Assembly: GCA_001632425.1 (NCBI GenBank)
Contig: KV425562.1
Coordinates: 279,911-343,910, forward strand
Direction: 5' to 3'
From: Neolentinus lepideus HHB14362 ss-1
Lineage: Eukaryota > Basidiomycota > Agaricomycetes > Gloeophyllales > Gloeophyllaceae
DNA length: 64,000 nt
Shown: positions 24,313 to 44,416 of the stretch, piece after piece
How the letters are laid out: each line of letters opens with the position of its first letter
Numbering within the stretch: the stretch's first letter is position 1
Program-made: the position numbers and the translations under genes
Notes under the pieces: model-generated
Seen by the model: only the letters and a program-made list of their open reading frames with translations
The model's database searches: none
Told to the model about the DNA's origin: nothing

Positions 24313-25713
24313 CCATCGCTGCCGACTACGTTCAATTCTGGACCACCCGGTGAGTTCTCCCTAATTGTCTCTTATCGAATGCTCATGTGGCATTCAGCCC
24401 TGAAAACCGTCCGAAATACCAAGCGGAGCCAGAGTAAGTGCATTGCTTCTGTCTGTATGTGCTGTATGTTGACCATACCAGAACGGAGATCTCTTCAGTG
24501 CGTCCGGTTGATGAAATCGAGGACATACCAGACGTTACCTACCGAATGTGGGCACCGCCTAAAAGTCGTACCACGTAAACAATTTCACTTGCTAAGATGT
24601 GTCCTAATTGATTGCTGCCTGACAGAGTTACGATCAATGGTATCACTAGGCTGGGCAGGTATGTCCGCATCACGCATCAGCAACTCATCTACGCCACCTT
24701 ACATCTAATGGCGTTGTATTTCGCTAGTTCCGCAGGTTTCTTCAAACAGGTAGTTGCCGTGAAGTCGTACCCCGCGCCGTCTGATGCTCGGGTCACTGTA
24801 CGTTCACCATCTCACAACGACCATACTTTTCGGATGCTAATGGTTTTCTTTGTCCACAGCGTACCCGCTCACGCGCTATGAGCGTTGATTCAAGATACAC
24901 ATCTACGTCGGTTGAACGGGAAGGAACAACTTCGGGCATGTCCGAAGGCAAGGCAAGTCGTGCCACATTCTCGCCTGCCGGCCAGATGCGTCTGGTGTTG
25001 ACATCATGCAACTTAGTCTGCAAGTCGCACGTCCTCTTATGGTCTCCGGAAGGCACGATCAAGTGTTGCTTTAGGTACGACTGACTTCCTAAGCTTCCGG
25101 CGGCATCGTTTCCTCTAACACGCGGGCTTAAGGGACCAAGAAGAGCGCATTGGCAGCCAAACGAGAGTCGTCAGACACCAACACTAATGAATGCGCCTCA
25201 CATCGCAAGAACCACACATGCTCGAGGCTCACATCCGTCGTCCCGTCCATAACGTGCCAATGGGGACACGGCTGCACCGCGAAAGTGCACCGGCACGGGC
25301 TCTGCATCAAGGCGCACGTCGAGTCCGCGCACCTGCCGAAGGTCAGCGCGAAAGAGAAAGCAAATCGGGAAGTCTACTGCCAGTGGGACGCGGACGATGA
25401 CGAGAAGATGTGCGGCGAGACGATCAAGTGGCAGAGCTTTCCGCGGCATGTCGAGGCGGAGAAGCATTTGGGCCTGTCCAGGGAGTGTCCGGTGTGCGGG
25501 GACAAGATCGGTGACAGGACTGATGCGATTAAGAGGCACCTAAAGGGCTCTTGCAAGGGGTGCCAGGCGCCAGGATGCAAGTATAGGATGACGGACGAGG
25601 AAGTAGCTGATATTCCGATAGGACTCGACGTGGAGAAGTGGGACCAACATACCTGCCCTCACCCTGGTACAGAGAAAGGAAAGGGTCGTAAGTCTAAAGT
25701 AGCCAAATGTTAA
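24313..25713 (+). CDS. Putative Cys/His-rich zinc-finger protein, several exons
   Basis: The N-terminal exons begin at ATG 24313 (MSIAADYVQFWTTR) and continue through introns to PDVTYRMWAPPKSRTTVTINGITRLG and FFKQVVAVKSYPAPSDARVT. The C-terminal open frame (25146-25713) has no in-frame ATG and a stop just upstream of it. It must therefore receive an upstream exon; the join 25074/25146 fits the phase. That C-terminal part carries three Cys/His clusters: CQWGHGC with H-x-x-x-H-type ligands, YCQWD..KMC..H, and CPVCGDKIGDRTDAIKRHLKGSC. They resemble degenerate C2H2 fingers. The two halves could instead be separate genes, with the second start unresolved. Function unknown; nucleic-acid binding is possible. 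Confidence 0.5.
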
Positions 25714-25919
25714 TCTCTCCCTGGAAGTGATAATAAAATACATACTCGAGCGTGGCATGATGTTCGAGAGGCTACTGACCACGGCTTTTGCCGAACGCGA
25801 TCCGGTGTATCCGGCAACCTAGCTAAGACTTTTCATGTAAGTCAACAACGGCCATCGACCTCGGATGTTGACGGTCGCCCTCTCCCTACTCAACTACTCC
25901 TCTCCTCACCCTTAGCAAT

Positions 25920-27047
25920 ATGACGGTTATGGATAAGGACAACAGCAGCAGCGACCCGGAATTCCAGCGCCTCATGGACCTTATCGCGGAGCTCTCAAAG
26001 CAGCTGGATCAGAATCGGGACGCGACAATGCAACTGCAGGCGCAGCTGGGTAATGTCAAGGTACTTCTTGTTTTTCAGTGAAACGCATTGCCTTGATGTG
26101 ACGATGTATCAGACACAGGCATTCAACTCCCAGACGGGCTTTGTGCTATGGAGGTACGTTACTTTCGATGGTCAGGCGGTGTGTTACTTAGAGGCTGAAA
26201 GGACATAGATTCAACATGGATAAATCCAAAGGTACTGCGCATCACTCTCGGATGTTCTGCTGGCTCCGATCTCTAAGCGTGTTACAATCGTCTAGAGGTG
26301 TATGAGGCCGAACTCGAACGCATGAACGCTGCCATGGCCGCTGACAACCAAGCCCTGCAATATGACAACAAACAGCTAAGCGCTCTAATTAAAGAGTACG
26401 AGCAAACCCTGGAGTCGGTGATGAGCACCTTTCGAAATCGCGCCGTACGTACAGTCCCCAGCGTCTGCTCACTCAGCCATCTGACACGCCATTCCCCTTG
26501 GACGTAACAGAACGAAGTCCAAGACCACGAGTTAGCATTGATAAAAGAGTACGAAGCGCAGCTCATCGCCCGCGAAACGGAGGACCTTGAACGGGAACTA
26601 GTGGCGAGCACCGCCTTTTCGGAGGCGCTTTCGCGGATATCGAACCTCCTCCGGCTCGCCACACGACAAATGAATGGCGAGGATCCGTCCCTGATGCCCC
26701 CGGATTACGAGCGCGATAGAATCATCGGCGGAGAACTGCACCACCCGACGCCCGATGGGGAGTCGGACGAGGAGCCAGCGTCGCTCGAACAGGCAGTTGC
26801 GGACTGGGCGCTGGATAGGGAGACGGAGCTGGCGAGGCTGGAGAAGGAGAACGAGGAGTTGAGAAGATTGGCTGGACTACTACCCGATGCGCCGCTTCGA
26901 CCTGCTATGCACGAGAAGACCGATTCGGAGAGCTCGAATTTCTTGTCCAGCTTCCCTAGGTTGCAGAAGAACATGCTTGGGGGGCCGCCGGGATCGGTCG
27001 GGCCCTATGGAACATACAAAAAACCGAGGCCTCCGGGGACGGGCTGA
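25920..27047 (+). CDS. SIKE/FGFR1OP2-like coiled-coil protein, candidate STRIPAK subunit
   Basis: ATG 25920 opens exon 1 (to 26060). Further exons read TQAFNSQTGFVLWR, FNMDKSK, EVYEAELERMNAAM..FRNRA, and a long last exon to 27047. The protein is mostly coiled coil. LSALIKEYEQTLESVMSTFR resembles the animal FGFR1OP2/SIKE segment that reads LxEHQxALExIMxKYR. The later ISNLLRLATRQMNGED and LEKENEELRRLAGL correspond to the second helix and the E-N-x-x-LRxL block. Fungal members (for example Sordaria SCI1) bind striatin in the STRIPAK phosphatase-kinase complex that controls cell fusion and development. Assignment rests on motif order and coiled-coil character, not on a database search. Confidence 0.65.
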
Positions 27048-27831
27048 GACTATTTGAGTTCTATGATTCTACCCGGATCATATGAGACGTGTCAGGGATG
27101 AACTAGATGAGGTCTGGGATTCTGTGTCAATTTGCTTCCGCCAGTAATGGATGTTCTCGGAGTATTGTGCATCAAGCAATACAACAGATTATGCTTGCGT
27201 TATCCCTGTGTTAGATCCCCATTTTTCTGCACCGTCTATACCAAAATGTTAGATCTCGGTCATGACTGTCGACAGAATCCAAAGACGAATGGCTACACAT
27301 GGTCCAATTTCTATGGAATCCATCATTTTCCTGGGAGCATCAAGTTTCATTATAGCCGTGCCGCCTATAGAAAATGGCCACTGCCGACTGTTGACCAACG
27401 TGATTCTAGAAACACGAATGCTCCGACTTTCGTGTGCTTTTCATTTAGACCTGCCTTTATAAGCTTGCGCTCGGAATGGAAACGTAGTCTTGACTACAGA
27501 AGGAGGAGCATACGAGACGGATGCGATGCTTTCGGGTCGAGTAATTTTGCCGGCTGAATCTTTCAAAACCAGCATACTTGGGCATATGTCAGGCTTGCAA
27601 TTGAGCGTCGTGGCGTACAAGGGACAGAAAGGCCGTTAAGTGAGCGGTCAATCAGCACGCGAGTGTAATAGACAGGCACCAAGTCGAATATAGTGATCGT
27701 GTTACTTTGAAATGATTTACCGGTCTAGTCCATTAGCGGAACCGCCCGTACACGCTCGCCTGCAGTACTTGTTCTCCTTTTGCCGCTGGTCAGCAAGGTT
27801 AAACAACGGCCCCTTGTCCCCCTCGCCGTCG
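27048..27831. other. Intergenic, no gene recognised
   Basis: Contains an open frame (27132-27557) without recognisable motifs, and the promoter of the PH-domain gene. The in-frame ATG at 27712 would add 40 residues to that gene, but they show no features. Confidence 0.5.
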
Positions 27832-30800
27832 ATGTCGACGAGCAGCGCGTCGCAGAGGTCATGGGTAGACGACGAGCCCAGGGTGAGTTCGCTTCTCACG
27901 AATGTGATGGGCACAGGCGTCTGCCATCGGACATCTGATGCATCCTGGCATCGTGCATCTTTTATTAACTTCCTTGTACAGCGTTACACTGTCCAGTCGC
28001 CGATACTGGGCATGTCCGCCTCGTCTAGGCCAACCTCCCCTAGCATACCCTCGGCGCGCAGCTTTCGACCCTTCTCACCCAACGCCGACCATTACGGGAA
28101 CAGAAGTGGTGCCTTCTCCGACATCTTCATGGGTGGAAGATTACGAGCTTCTTCTTCGACGGCGGCCCAACCGAGGAACACTGGAAAGGGCAAGGAGAAG
28201 GAGCCGACAGAGTCTATGGACTCCAACTCCACTGGCTATGGTGCGTTTTTATACATTGTGAGAGAGCAGGCGCGCTTAATATGTATCGCAAGATCCCGAC
28301 CCATTCGTGGCGCCCTACGGCGCGTCGCCATATGTGAACTTTGAGACTGTCCGAGACATTCGCACTGAAGTTCCTCCCCATTTCCCTAAAAGACATCGCC
28401 AGAGCATTCTTGGCGCTGCGTCGGATGCGTTAAACTTCAAATTCGGGAGACGGCGCAAGTCTTTAAGGCAACCCCCGCAGCCAATGATTCTCTCAGAGGT
28501 CATTGAAATCAGCGCCTCTCGTCGCGATGAAGAGGACGAGGAGCGAGAGCGTCTGCGAGACGCTGCCGCACTGTCTATTGGCCTTGGTCCGGAGCTCGTC
28601 GGCAAGTCTCATCAACGGGAAGAGAGCCTCGACGAAGAGGACGAGGACGATGGCAGATTACCAGACGACGAGCGGACAGTTGATCGCCACACCACAGGTG
28701 GACGCTCGACACACGGGTCGACTTTATCAGTCTCAATGTCTATGTCTTCAGGGCCTTTACAACCTCCCCTAGTAGGTCGCCGCCGGGCGGGATCTCTTGC
28801 TCTTTCCACACAATCCCGTATTAATTCGAGTTCGACACCTGGTCCCTCAGTCCCACCATTTCCTAGTACCGTTTCCTCTTTAAGTCCTTTCGAACAGTTG
28901 TCCACTACCCTACCAAAATACTACCCTCCACCTTCACTACTGATGCTCGCTTTGTCAAAACAGTGGCGAAATCGCTTTGTAATCCTTACTTCTCCACCTT
29001 CCCGACAGACTCGTATGAACGGCGCTCCTCCAGTTTCCTATCTTCACCTCTTCAAATCACCGGAAGCGAACGAAAGGGAGCTCGAGAGACTTGAAGTCAA
29101 CGAGGACAGCGTTGTCTTTATCGCAGACGAGGAAGTAAGTGGTCGCGGATCCGTGGTCAAAGTTGGCGGCATCGACGTAGGTGCCATGCGCAGAGAACTC
29201 AACGCCGAAGAGAATGGCCAGACAATGTGGCTTCTTCAAATTCTCGACTCCACTGAGTCGCAGAACTGGATAGCCGCTATCAAGGCCGCTATCCTCGCTC
29301 AGAGGTATGTGCGTTTCCCTCTTGTCTGTGTTCCTCGGGCCCTGGACTGACTTTGTCAAGATCTCTGCGTAAAGGCTTAGGTATCCCTTCACATTCAATG
29401 TCCGGAGCTGAACCTCGTGGCGACATGGATGTAATGCTGTCAATGAGGGCGCAAGGACTGCTTCCGTCACCCGTGCAATCCGAGTTCCCCGCCAGTCCTC
29501 CGCGCTCACCTCCCGCTGCAATGACTGGCGTGCTCAATGCCAGCGACGCGAACGGAACTATCACTACATCGCCCCATGGATCTCTGCGTGGCTATCCCAC
29601 TCCGAAATCCACCCAGGCCAACGCTGTCTCCGCACTCAAAGGCCTATTCACGTCGCGTCCGAGGTCGCCGTCGCGTGCGACGAGTATCGACTCCGAGCGA
29701 GACACCACGGAGGAGTCGTTCAGCTCGATGGGCAACAACCTGCTCAGCCTGCTCCGGTCGAATGGGAATGCGCAGGAGAGCATGAAGTCACCCGTGTCGT
29801 CGCCAAAGCTGCTCCCTATATCGACGCCACGAGTGCCGCCTGGGCCGATACTCACACCGCTCGAGCGCAACTTGCAGAGGAAGATCATGCAGGGTCGGGA
29901 GCCGCTGGATTGGTCGTTCTCCGACGTGGGAAAGGAGAATCAGAGCAAACGGTCGTCGGCTGGGTCGCCGTCGTTGCAGCCGCCCCCGCGTAAGAGGCTA
30001 TGGACTTTGTCTTCCACAGCAAGCTCGTCACAGGAGCAGGCTACATCTTTGTACAACAACGTGAATGCGAGTATGAGCTTTGGGGTTGGCCAGTCAAGTG
30101 AGGCCGCCCTCCGCCCCCCTGGCAGTCCTTCAGTGTCGGTTTTCTCTGCCGGCAGCGCGACACCAGAGCAAAAGCCAAGAGCACCTTCGCTGTCGTCGGT
30201 ATCGACGTTCAACTCTAGTGAGGGGCTGGAAAGGTCAAACTCGAATGTAAAACGGTGGACTAGGCAAGGAGTCCTGCCCAAACGTCTAACGCCGCCCTCA
30301 GGTCCACCGCCTGCTCCGCCAACGAGTCCGGACTCACAAAGATCGAAGGCGCAGACGCTCCATCCGTATGCTGCGGAGCGGCCGCCTAGCCAGGGGTCAT
30401 CTATATACTCGCCTTCAAGCCCCCAGAGCTTCTTGTCTGCCATGCCGACATTTTCCAAGCGTGCTTCCAGTTCCTCGGGTCATAGTATCTCTATCTACAG
30501 CAACAGTACGACAAGTACGAGTGCTATCAACATACCAAGTCGTCCTATGCCTTCAGGCCGAATGTCTTTACCCCCTCCCCCAAGACCGGCACCTAATACC
30601 GCACTACCGCCTACTCCCGCTGAAGAGTCTCAAGGGCGGCCTGGCTCGGCACCAGCAAACAAAACGTCCTTCCGGGAGTCCTTCACTCACCGGGCGCTCA
30701 GACTTTCTCTCGCTCCTCCGCGAGATCCACCATCATCTGGATTACCACCGCGACCTGATGATCCATCTTATCGGTCTCATCGTAGAAGCTCCAGCAGCGG

Positions 30801-31524
30801 TAATAACTGTGGGCTTCCACGATCATTGTATCCGATACCCGGCTCTCCGATACCTCCTGGCCCTCCACATCCTCCGCCAACAGGGCCACTGCCCCCGCCA
30901 CCCGTGTCTCCCTCGTCCCTTTCTCGTCTCCCTTCTATCAAGCAGCGTATACGTATGCTCAGCGCCCCTACAGCTCCCAGTCCTTTGTCCAGCCCACCGA
31001 CTACGCCAGTAGTTGCTATCCATGGGCCTGCGACGCCGTCCACACCTATCGGCGAACCCATCACCAAGTATCAGAATGACCCTGATTTCCTGCTGTCGTC
31101 TGGCGATGACGATACACCGAAAGATGCGATCATCAGCGCCCCCGCTCCAATTTCGTCCGGTCCTGCTCCTCTATCAGACGAACCTCCTGCACCTGAGTCA
31201 TCTCCTAACTTAGCGGAGATCACGTCGTTGTCGCCACCACCCAGGCGGGCGTCGCGACCGATACCTACGCCTGACCGGCAAAACGACAGCCTCGAGCCGG
31301 CCTTACCTGAGAACTCATTGGCTTCATCAGGCCACGTTGTGTCCGGTTCGTTCACGGAGTCACTGTCTCCTCCTCCTCCTCCGCGCCGCAGTTCTGAGGA
31401 AGTCGTTACCCCGGACAGTGACGACGGGCACGATGAGGGGCAAGACTGGACACCTGAGGACTCATCTTTAACGTTGCTTAAGCACCACGATTCTACTGTT
31501 TCTCTTGGCATTGTCAGTATATAG
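27832..31524 (+). CDS. PH-domain protein with long Ser/Pro-rich tail, 4 exons
   Basis: Exons 27832-27882, 27982-28240, 28293-29304 and 29361-31524 give 1161 residues with consistent phase. A disordered Ser-rich N-terminus carries a highly acidic stretch (EESLDEEDEDDG). A PH-like domain lies around residues 300-440: KQWRNRFVIL as first strand, SYLHLFKSPE, and the closing helix WLLQILDSTESQNWIAAIKAAI with its conserved Trp. The remaining 700 residues are low-complexity Ser/Pro with many polyproline runs (PPPPRPAP, PPPPRRSS) that could bind SH3 or WW partners. The architecture suggests a membrane-associated scaffold for polarity or cytoskeleton. No catalytic domain is visible and I do not recognise a named ortholog. 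Confidence 0.8.
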
Positions 31525-31729
31525 CACCGCGGATTGTCTGGTATGATCTCATTCTTTCATGTAAAATTTGACTTCGTTCTCTTTCGCGCATATTGTTGTA
31601 CTAGTAGAATGACCATCCCTCAGTAATTTGCTATCCGAGATTTAATGGCGAGAGTATGCCGACATTGTAGCATGAATCACATTTTGGAACCTAGAAATAC
31701 ATTGCAATGCAAACTACACACACAAGACA
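31525..31729. other. Short convergent intergenic region
   Basis: 205 bp between the stop of the PH-domain gene (+) and the stop of PRP8 (-). It must contain both transcript ends; no other feature is seen. Confidence 0.5.
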
Positions 31730-39475
<7,746 letters not shown>

Positions 39476-39709
39476 CGTCGATGATGGCAGCGGCGACGAA
39501 GTAATGTTTGGCTGAGTAAATACCAAGGTCCGCGATATGTCTGCGCCTCATTAGACTCGGGTTTAGCCTGTTCCAAGAATTCTCGTTTGGGCTTACAGAG
39601 CTCGGAGCTGGCTACGAGCCTATAAAAGATCACGTGAATTTCCGCGACGCGTCGCGACTCCGGCCTGGTCCCTCCCTTCTCATCGCGCGAGCGTGCAAAC
39701 GAAGACATC
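39476..39709. promoter_or_regulatory. Divergent promoter of PRP8 and F-box copy B
   Basis: 234 bp separates the ATG of PRP8 (-) from the ATG of F-box copy B (+). The short space suggests overlapping control of an essential gene and a decaying neighbour. No confident core motif was read. Confidence 0.35.
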
Positions 39710-41952
39710 ATGCGAAGTAAAGGAGATTCTGCCCCTGGGCCGAAGCACCATAAAGAAATCCCCTTGGCGGAGGCGAGTCGCGCGTCAGAGACGGAAGAAA
39801 CGACCCAAGAGCACCATGGTGTCAAAACTCCTACTTTTGTTGACATCCTGCTTGACATAATTGGCGAGGTGCGTTCTATAACACAGCAGATTAACAAAGA
39901 ATGACTCGTTTAATTGGCTGTAGATCGCATCCAGGTTACGTCCTCGACATTCTCCAACTGTCGCGCACGAACAAATCTCTGAGAAGTATGCTCATGAGAC
40001 GAGGCTCTGCCTTCATCTGGAGGGCGGCTCTTGCGACCGCAGTGGCTAAGGGACTCCCACCGTGTGTGTCCGATCTGAACGAACCCCAGTATATTCGACT
40101 CATGTTCGAATGGAGTTGCACGGTCCGTAAGAGTGACTTAGGGTACCCCTTTATGCTCAATAACCGGATTATATAGTTCTGCGGTGGACCTACATTCCAT
40201 TGGGGCCAGTGGGCCTTAAGGGTGAGGTGCTGCGAAGCGTGCGCAAGGGATCGGTATGTACCTAACGTGATGTTAGTGGAACGTGTTCTTGCTATAAACT
40301 GATGTTACTTGCAAAGACTCGTGGACCATTGGAACGCCTCGAGAATGTTACCTCAGGGCTTCAAGCAGAAGCAGCTTGTGTTGGGGTCCTCAATCATGAC
40401 TAACTTCGAAGTTAAGGAGAGAAGGGAGCAATGCTACGAAGACGACGACGAAGAAGAAGACAGAGAAGAAGAAGGTCAGCCAACTTGTAATGTGCCGGCT
40501 GTTACTGCTGACTCGAGGGTTTTGCGCGAAGTTCGTTCCTATGGCACATGGTATCTCAAGTCAGATGTCATTGCGGTCGCGGAGAAGTTCGAAGAGGCTT
40601 TGACCGAGGAAACAAAATTCCATGGTTTCCTTAGAGATAGGACGTTCCATGTTGCAGTTGTCAACAGGGTGAGTCAGATTAGCACCACACATGTCATTCA
40701 CCAATTTATCCCTCTCGTGCTCGCTCTAGCATGCCGAGCGAATGAGGAAATGGCAGTTAGAGAACAGCTTCGCACGGGAGGAGGATGCAATTCTAGACTG
40801 GAGGAAGAAAGCGTGAGTATTCCGTGTCCCGGATCCTACGTTGCACTCAAGCATCAACAGCATAATTCATAATCTGAAAGAGCTTGGTTATTCGTCATCA
40901 CTAGAGCGCTGGAGCGAGGAGGAAATGATACAGTTCTCTAAACATCCAGCAGTCAAGGATCCACAAAGTCTTACAATGGAAGGTGCGGATTCAGCGATCC
41001 GTGTTTACTCCCTCCGTCTGAAATTCTGCAGAATGGACTAGTATCAAAGATACAATCATCGAATATGTAAAAGGCATTAAAAATTGTCATCTCAAGTATG
41101 AATGGAAGAACGAGACCCTGGCAGGCCGTCTCACCACCTTAGGCAAAGTGCTTAAGGAATACTGTCTGGCCCAAGAAGACGCTGACCCCGTTCCTCCTGT
41201 CATTGATTTCTGCTATATGAAAGCAATTTTGGAAATAGTGGAAGCACCCCAAGACGTAAAGGTGACCAAGGAGTCGTTTTCAGGCGTTATCCCTCTTCTC
41301 CCTGCCATGGCTGAGAGCTGGCACAAAGATGTGCTCAACAAGCTCTTCAAAGTTTTACCTGCGACCTTGGCCAATCAGGACCAATCCTCATTGGATATTC
41401 TCTTCCTGGCTACTACGCAATTCTCGTGTGCTTGGGATAATGCGAAGGCTCCGTTGACTAGCGACCGGCTATTCATACACCACTGTCTGACGAAGTGGGA
41501 GAAAGATGGTGTGTCTCCGGATAGAGCCCGCCTGCTCCCAGGAGCGAGCCCAGAGATAATTTGCTCTCGTCTGCAGGCAGTACCATGGGGAATGCAGCAT
41601 TACAGCCAACTCGCATTTCACCCGGAGGCGTCAGAGTATGCACGGTATATAGTGGAAGCATGCGAAAAGGATCTTAAGACGACAACGGCTCTGGAGATGG
41701 ACAACCTAGACGCCAGGCTAGAATGTACAAAATGCAAAGGGCTGATAGGTTTGCAATGAAGGCAGGCTGTGAGTTCTTATGCACTCTTGGATTAGCTCCC
41801 AGCAGTTTGACTGACATCCGTGTCGAACTCAGGTGACTCATGCCGTTTTAAAGACAGGCCATATGCAAAGTGATTTCAAGATGCATGAACCTAACAAGAC
41901 CACTGAAATCAAGGAACTGGAGAAGGATTCTACCTATATGTGGTCGTCCTAG
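39710..41952 (+). pseudogene. F-box-like protein gene, copy B (frameshift and premature stop)
   Basis: Paralog of the minus-strand gene at 21341-23778, with the same exon order: leader to VDILLDIIGE, F-box-like exon, FCGGPTFHWGQWAL exon, acidic run, YGTWYLKSDV exon, and long C-terminal exon. Two lesions are seen by comparison. In the F-box exon, copy A reads CCTCTCGAT where copy B reads CCTCGAC (about 39940-39946), a 2-nt loss that breaks the frame just after the splice acceptor. Near the end, TGA at 41757-41759 stands where copy A has TGG (Trp), so the final exon (VTHAVLKTGHMQSDFKMH...) would be lost. The remaining exons keep long open frames, which suggests recent inactivation. It would have encoded an SCF adaptor. 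Confidence 0.7.
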
Positions 41953-42772
41953 AGCTGCTTGCATCCTTGGCGCTGCAAAGCGTGCAGGGATGTGCGCCGC
42001 ATCCTCACGGATCCGTGCTGCATTGATGGAGCGTCAATATATTTTTTAATGCAGGTCACAATCAGAGCCTAGCCTGACATTTGTATGCTGCAGGAGAATA
42101 ATACGCAACTTGGACTATCCATGCGTTCATGAACCGATAATTGCTCTTCGGCCGAAGTCCAGGTATTGCCCAACCGTTGGGGAAATGAGTAGAGTATGAT
42201 GACACAGAGAAACGGTGATCTCGACTCTGTTGGGCACCAGCGGAAGGTCAACTCCCTTAGATAAATACTGTCGTCTTATTATTTGACCTCAAGGCACTCT
42301 TTGTTTAATTCGTCGATCAAGTTCGTACATGTATCCCAACATGCTAAATACGAGCACTCGGTCGGGAATGCTACAGTCAGCCAGCCAAGTAACGCCTTGC
42401 CATGTCCACGCAGCCCTCGCTCTTGAAGCTTTGAAGCTTGAACTGCGTGCATAGATCAGTCACCTAAAAATCCTAGTGAACTAGAATCCAGGAGCAAAGA
42501 GCTGCGGAGATAGTACTTCTGAGGCTTCAAATTAATTGGGATGCACGTAAATTCATCAGGATACGCGTTTGATTGATCATTCCCTTCTAAGTTTTCCCTG
42601 AGGCCTAATGATACGACAAGTACCGTCACAACCTATTTAACGGTAGTAACTAGCAAGCACAGATAAATCTTGGAATGCAATTCGAGGGTAACAGAGGAGA
42701 TTACAGTTCTCACGACTACATGACACTTTCGGCTACTCTAATAGCACCCGATCAGAGTCCTTCCTTTCAATC
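41953..42772. other. Intergenic, no gene recognised
   Basis: AT-rich spacer between the F-box pseudogene and the capping protein gene. Only motif-free short frames are present. Confidence 0.5.
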
Positions 42773-44042
42773 ATGGACTCTGCTGAGCGCATACAGGCTG
42801 CTGCTAAGTTCCTACTGCAGTCGCCGCCAGGGGAGATCAACGACGTACTCAATGGCAAGGTCTCTTCGCCCTCATTTCATCCGTCCTTCATCTCACGCGG
42901 CAGGTGCCCATCGATGACCAGATGTCCGAAACATCATCTCGGACGACGACTCCCTGCAGGAGGGCGTCCTGCCGGCCTTGCAGGAGTATAACTTGGCCCA
43001 ATTTATTATAGCAGATGTCCCTGGAAGCGAGCATCAGGTGTGTAATATCACTGGAACCTGACGAGTAGTGACAGTACTTATATATGCCTAGTCTATAATC
43101 AGTGAAGCTGCAAAGCTAGATGGCGATGACAACAGATTCTTAGACCCGCGATCCAAGACGAGCTTCAGGTTTGATCATCTAAGCCTGGTTAGTCTCATAG
43201 TGTTTATTCGTTTTTGTGATTGTGAGCCCTCACGCATCTGAAGGAAGCGTCAGATGCGCAACCTGTGGAACCGGATGCAGACGCAGAACCTTTCAGGTGC
43301 GGGTCTGCCCTCGCTCAGGTCCTTAGTCCGTAGCTCAACCCTAACACAGGGCCGCCCTCGAGTCCTCGACCCTCGCGTACCTCAACTCCCACTTCCACGA
43401 GGGAGTAGCGTCCGTCTTTGCCACTCCTGGATCCTCGAGCACGTTCACGATTCAAGTCGTCGCCAATAAATACAACCCCTCGAATTTCTGGTGCGCCCTT
43501 TATTCCTTGCCAGCTGGAACTGCTCCTGACTTTATGTGACTGTGGCCGTCAGGTCTGGACGATGGCGGTCGGCGTACATCGTCGACCTGGAGGCAAAGAC
43601 TATCTCCGGCAAGATCCTCGTAAACGTGCACTACTACGAGCAGGGCAATGTACATTCATAACCCCTCTTTGCACTCCGGCCCCATATTGACGTCGCGCAG
43701 GTGCAACTCGAAACGAACCACACCCTCACCGTCCCCCTTCCACCTGCCATCACTCCCGCCAACGCCACCGCGTCTGCATCGAAGCTGCTCGCACTGATTG
43801 AAGAAGAGGAGGGCAAGTACCAGACCTCGCTGAATGACGCATACACGGAGATGAGCGAGAAGACATTCAAGGCGCTCCGCCGGGCGTTGCCCCTGACAAG
43901 GTCGAAGATCGACTGGGATAGGGTGAGTCCCTTCTTATACTTGCGTATGGCAAGAGTTTGGCTGGAATTTTCGGGACAGGTACTTGGGTATAAGCTCGGC
44001 GCGGAGCTTTCGGCCAGTAAAGGAGTTTTCGCAGAATCATAA
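42773..44042 (+). CDS. CAP1: F-actin-capping protein subunit alpha
   Basis: ATG 42773. Exon 1 (42773-42854) encodes a helical start ending PPGEINDVLN. Exon 2 (from 42922) continues DVRNIISDDDSLQEGVLPALQEYNL. Later exons read NRFLDPRSKTSFRFDHLSL, EASDAQPVE, LNSHFHEGVASVFATPGS..FTIQVVANKYNPSNFW, GRWRSAYIVDLEAKTISGKILVNVHYYEQGNVQLET, and the C-terminus KIDWDR-VLGYKLGAELSASK. These match CapZ alpha throughout, including the RFLDPR..SF.FDH block, the GRWRS block and the KIDW..VLGYK(I/L)G tail that binds the barbed end. It partners with a beta subunit (not in this window) to cap actin filaments at cortical patches. The first intron appears to use a GC donor. Confidence 0.93.
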
Positions 44043-44416
44043 ATGTAAATGTACAGGACATTTTAATACGGATATGGTCGCTCATCAGGCGAGATTTCTT
44101 TACAGCATCGACTGCATTCCCTCATAGCGTGCCACTACTTGACCGTGCTCTCATGAGGACGCTCCAAGTTTCGGATCTGACTGCAGAAAGTGGAGATGAG
44201 CAGCAGGATTGGGTTGTATCGATTACTGAGACTTATCAATCGGAGGTTGCAAGTTGCATCACGTATCACAAATTTTTGAGACGTTCTGTCTAGATCATAG
44301 TTGCAGCGTAGCCGTGAGTATAGATACTTTGTAAGTGTGAGAAAGGAGGTGTAACCGTGAGAAACGCCGCAATATCTTCATCTCTTTCGTTTACTGGAGC
44401 GCCGCACCTCACGGCC
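44043..44416. other. Intergenic between capping protein and mL58 genes
   Basis: 374 bp containing the 3' end of the capping-protein gene and the promoter of the mitoribosomal gene. No other coding signal. Confidence 0.45.

Noticed and set aside
27132..27557. 141-residue plus-strand open frame
   Set aside because: No recognisable motif and composition unlike neighbouring genes.
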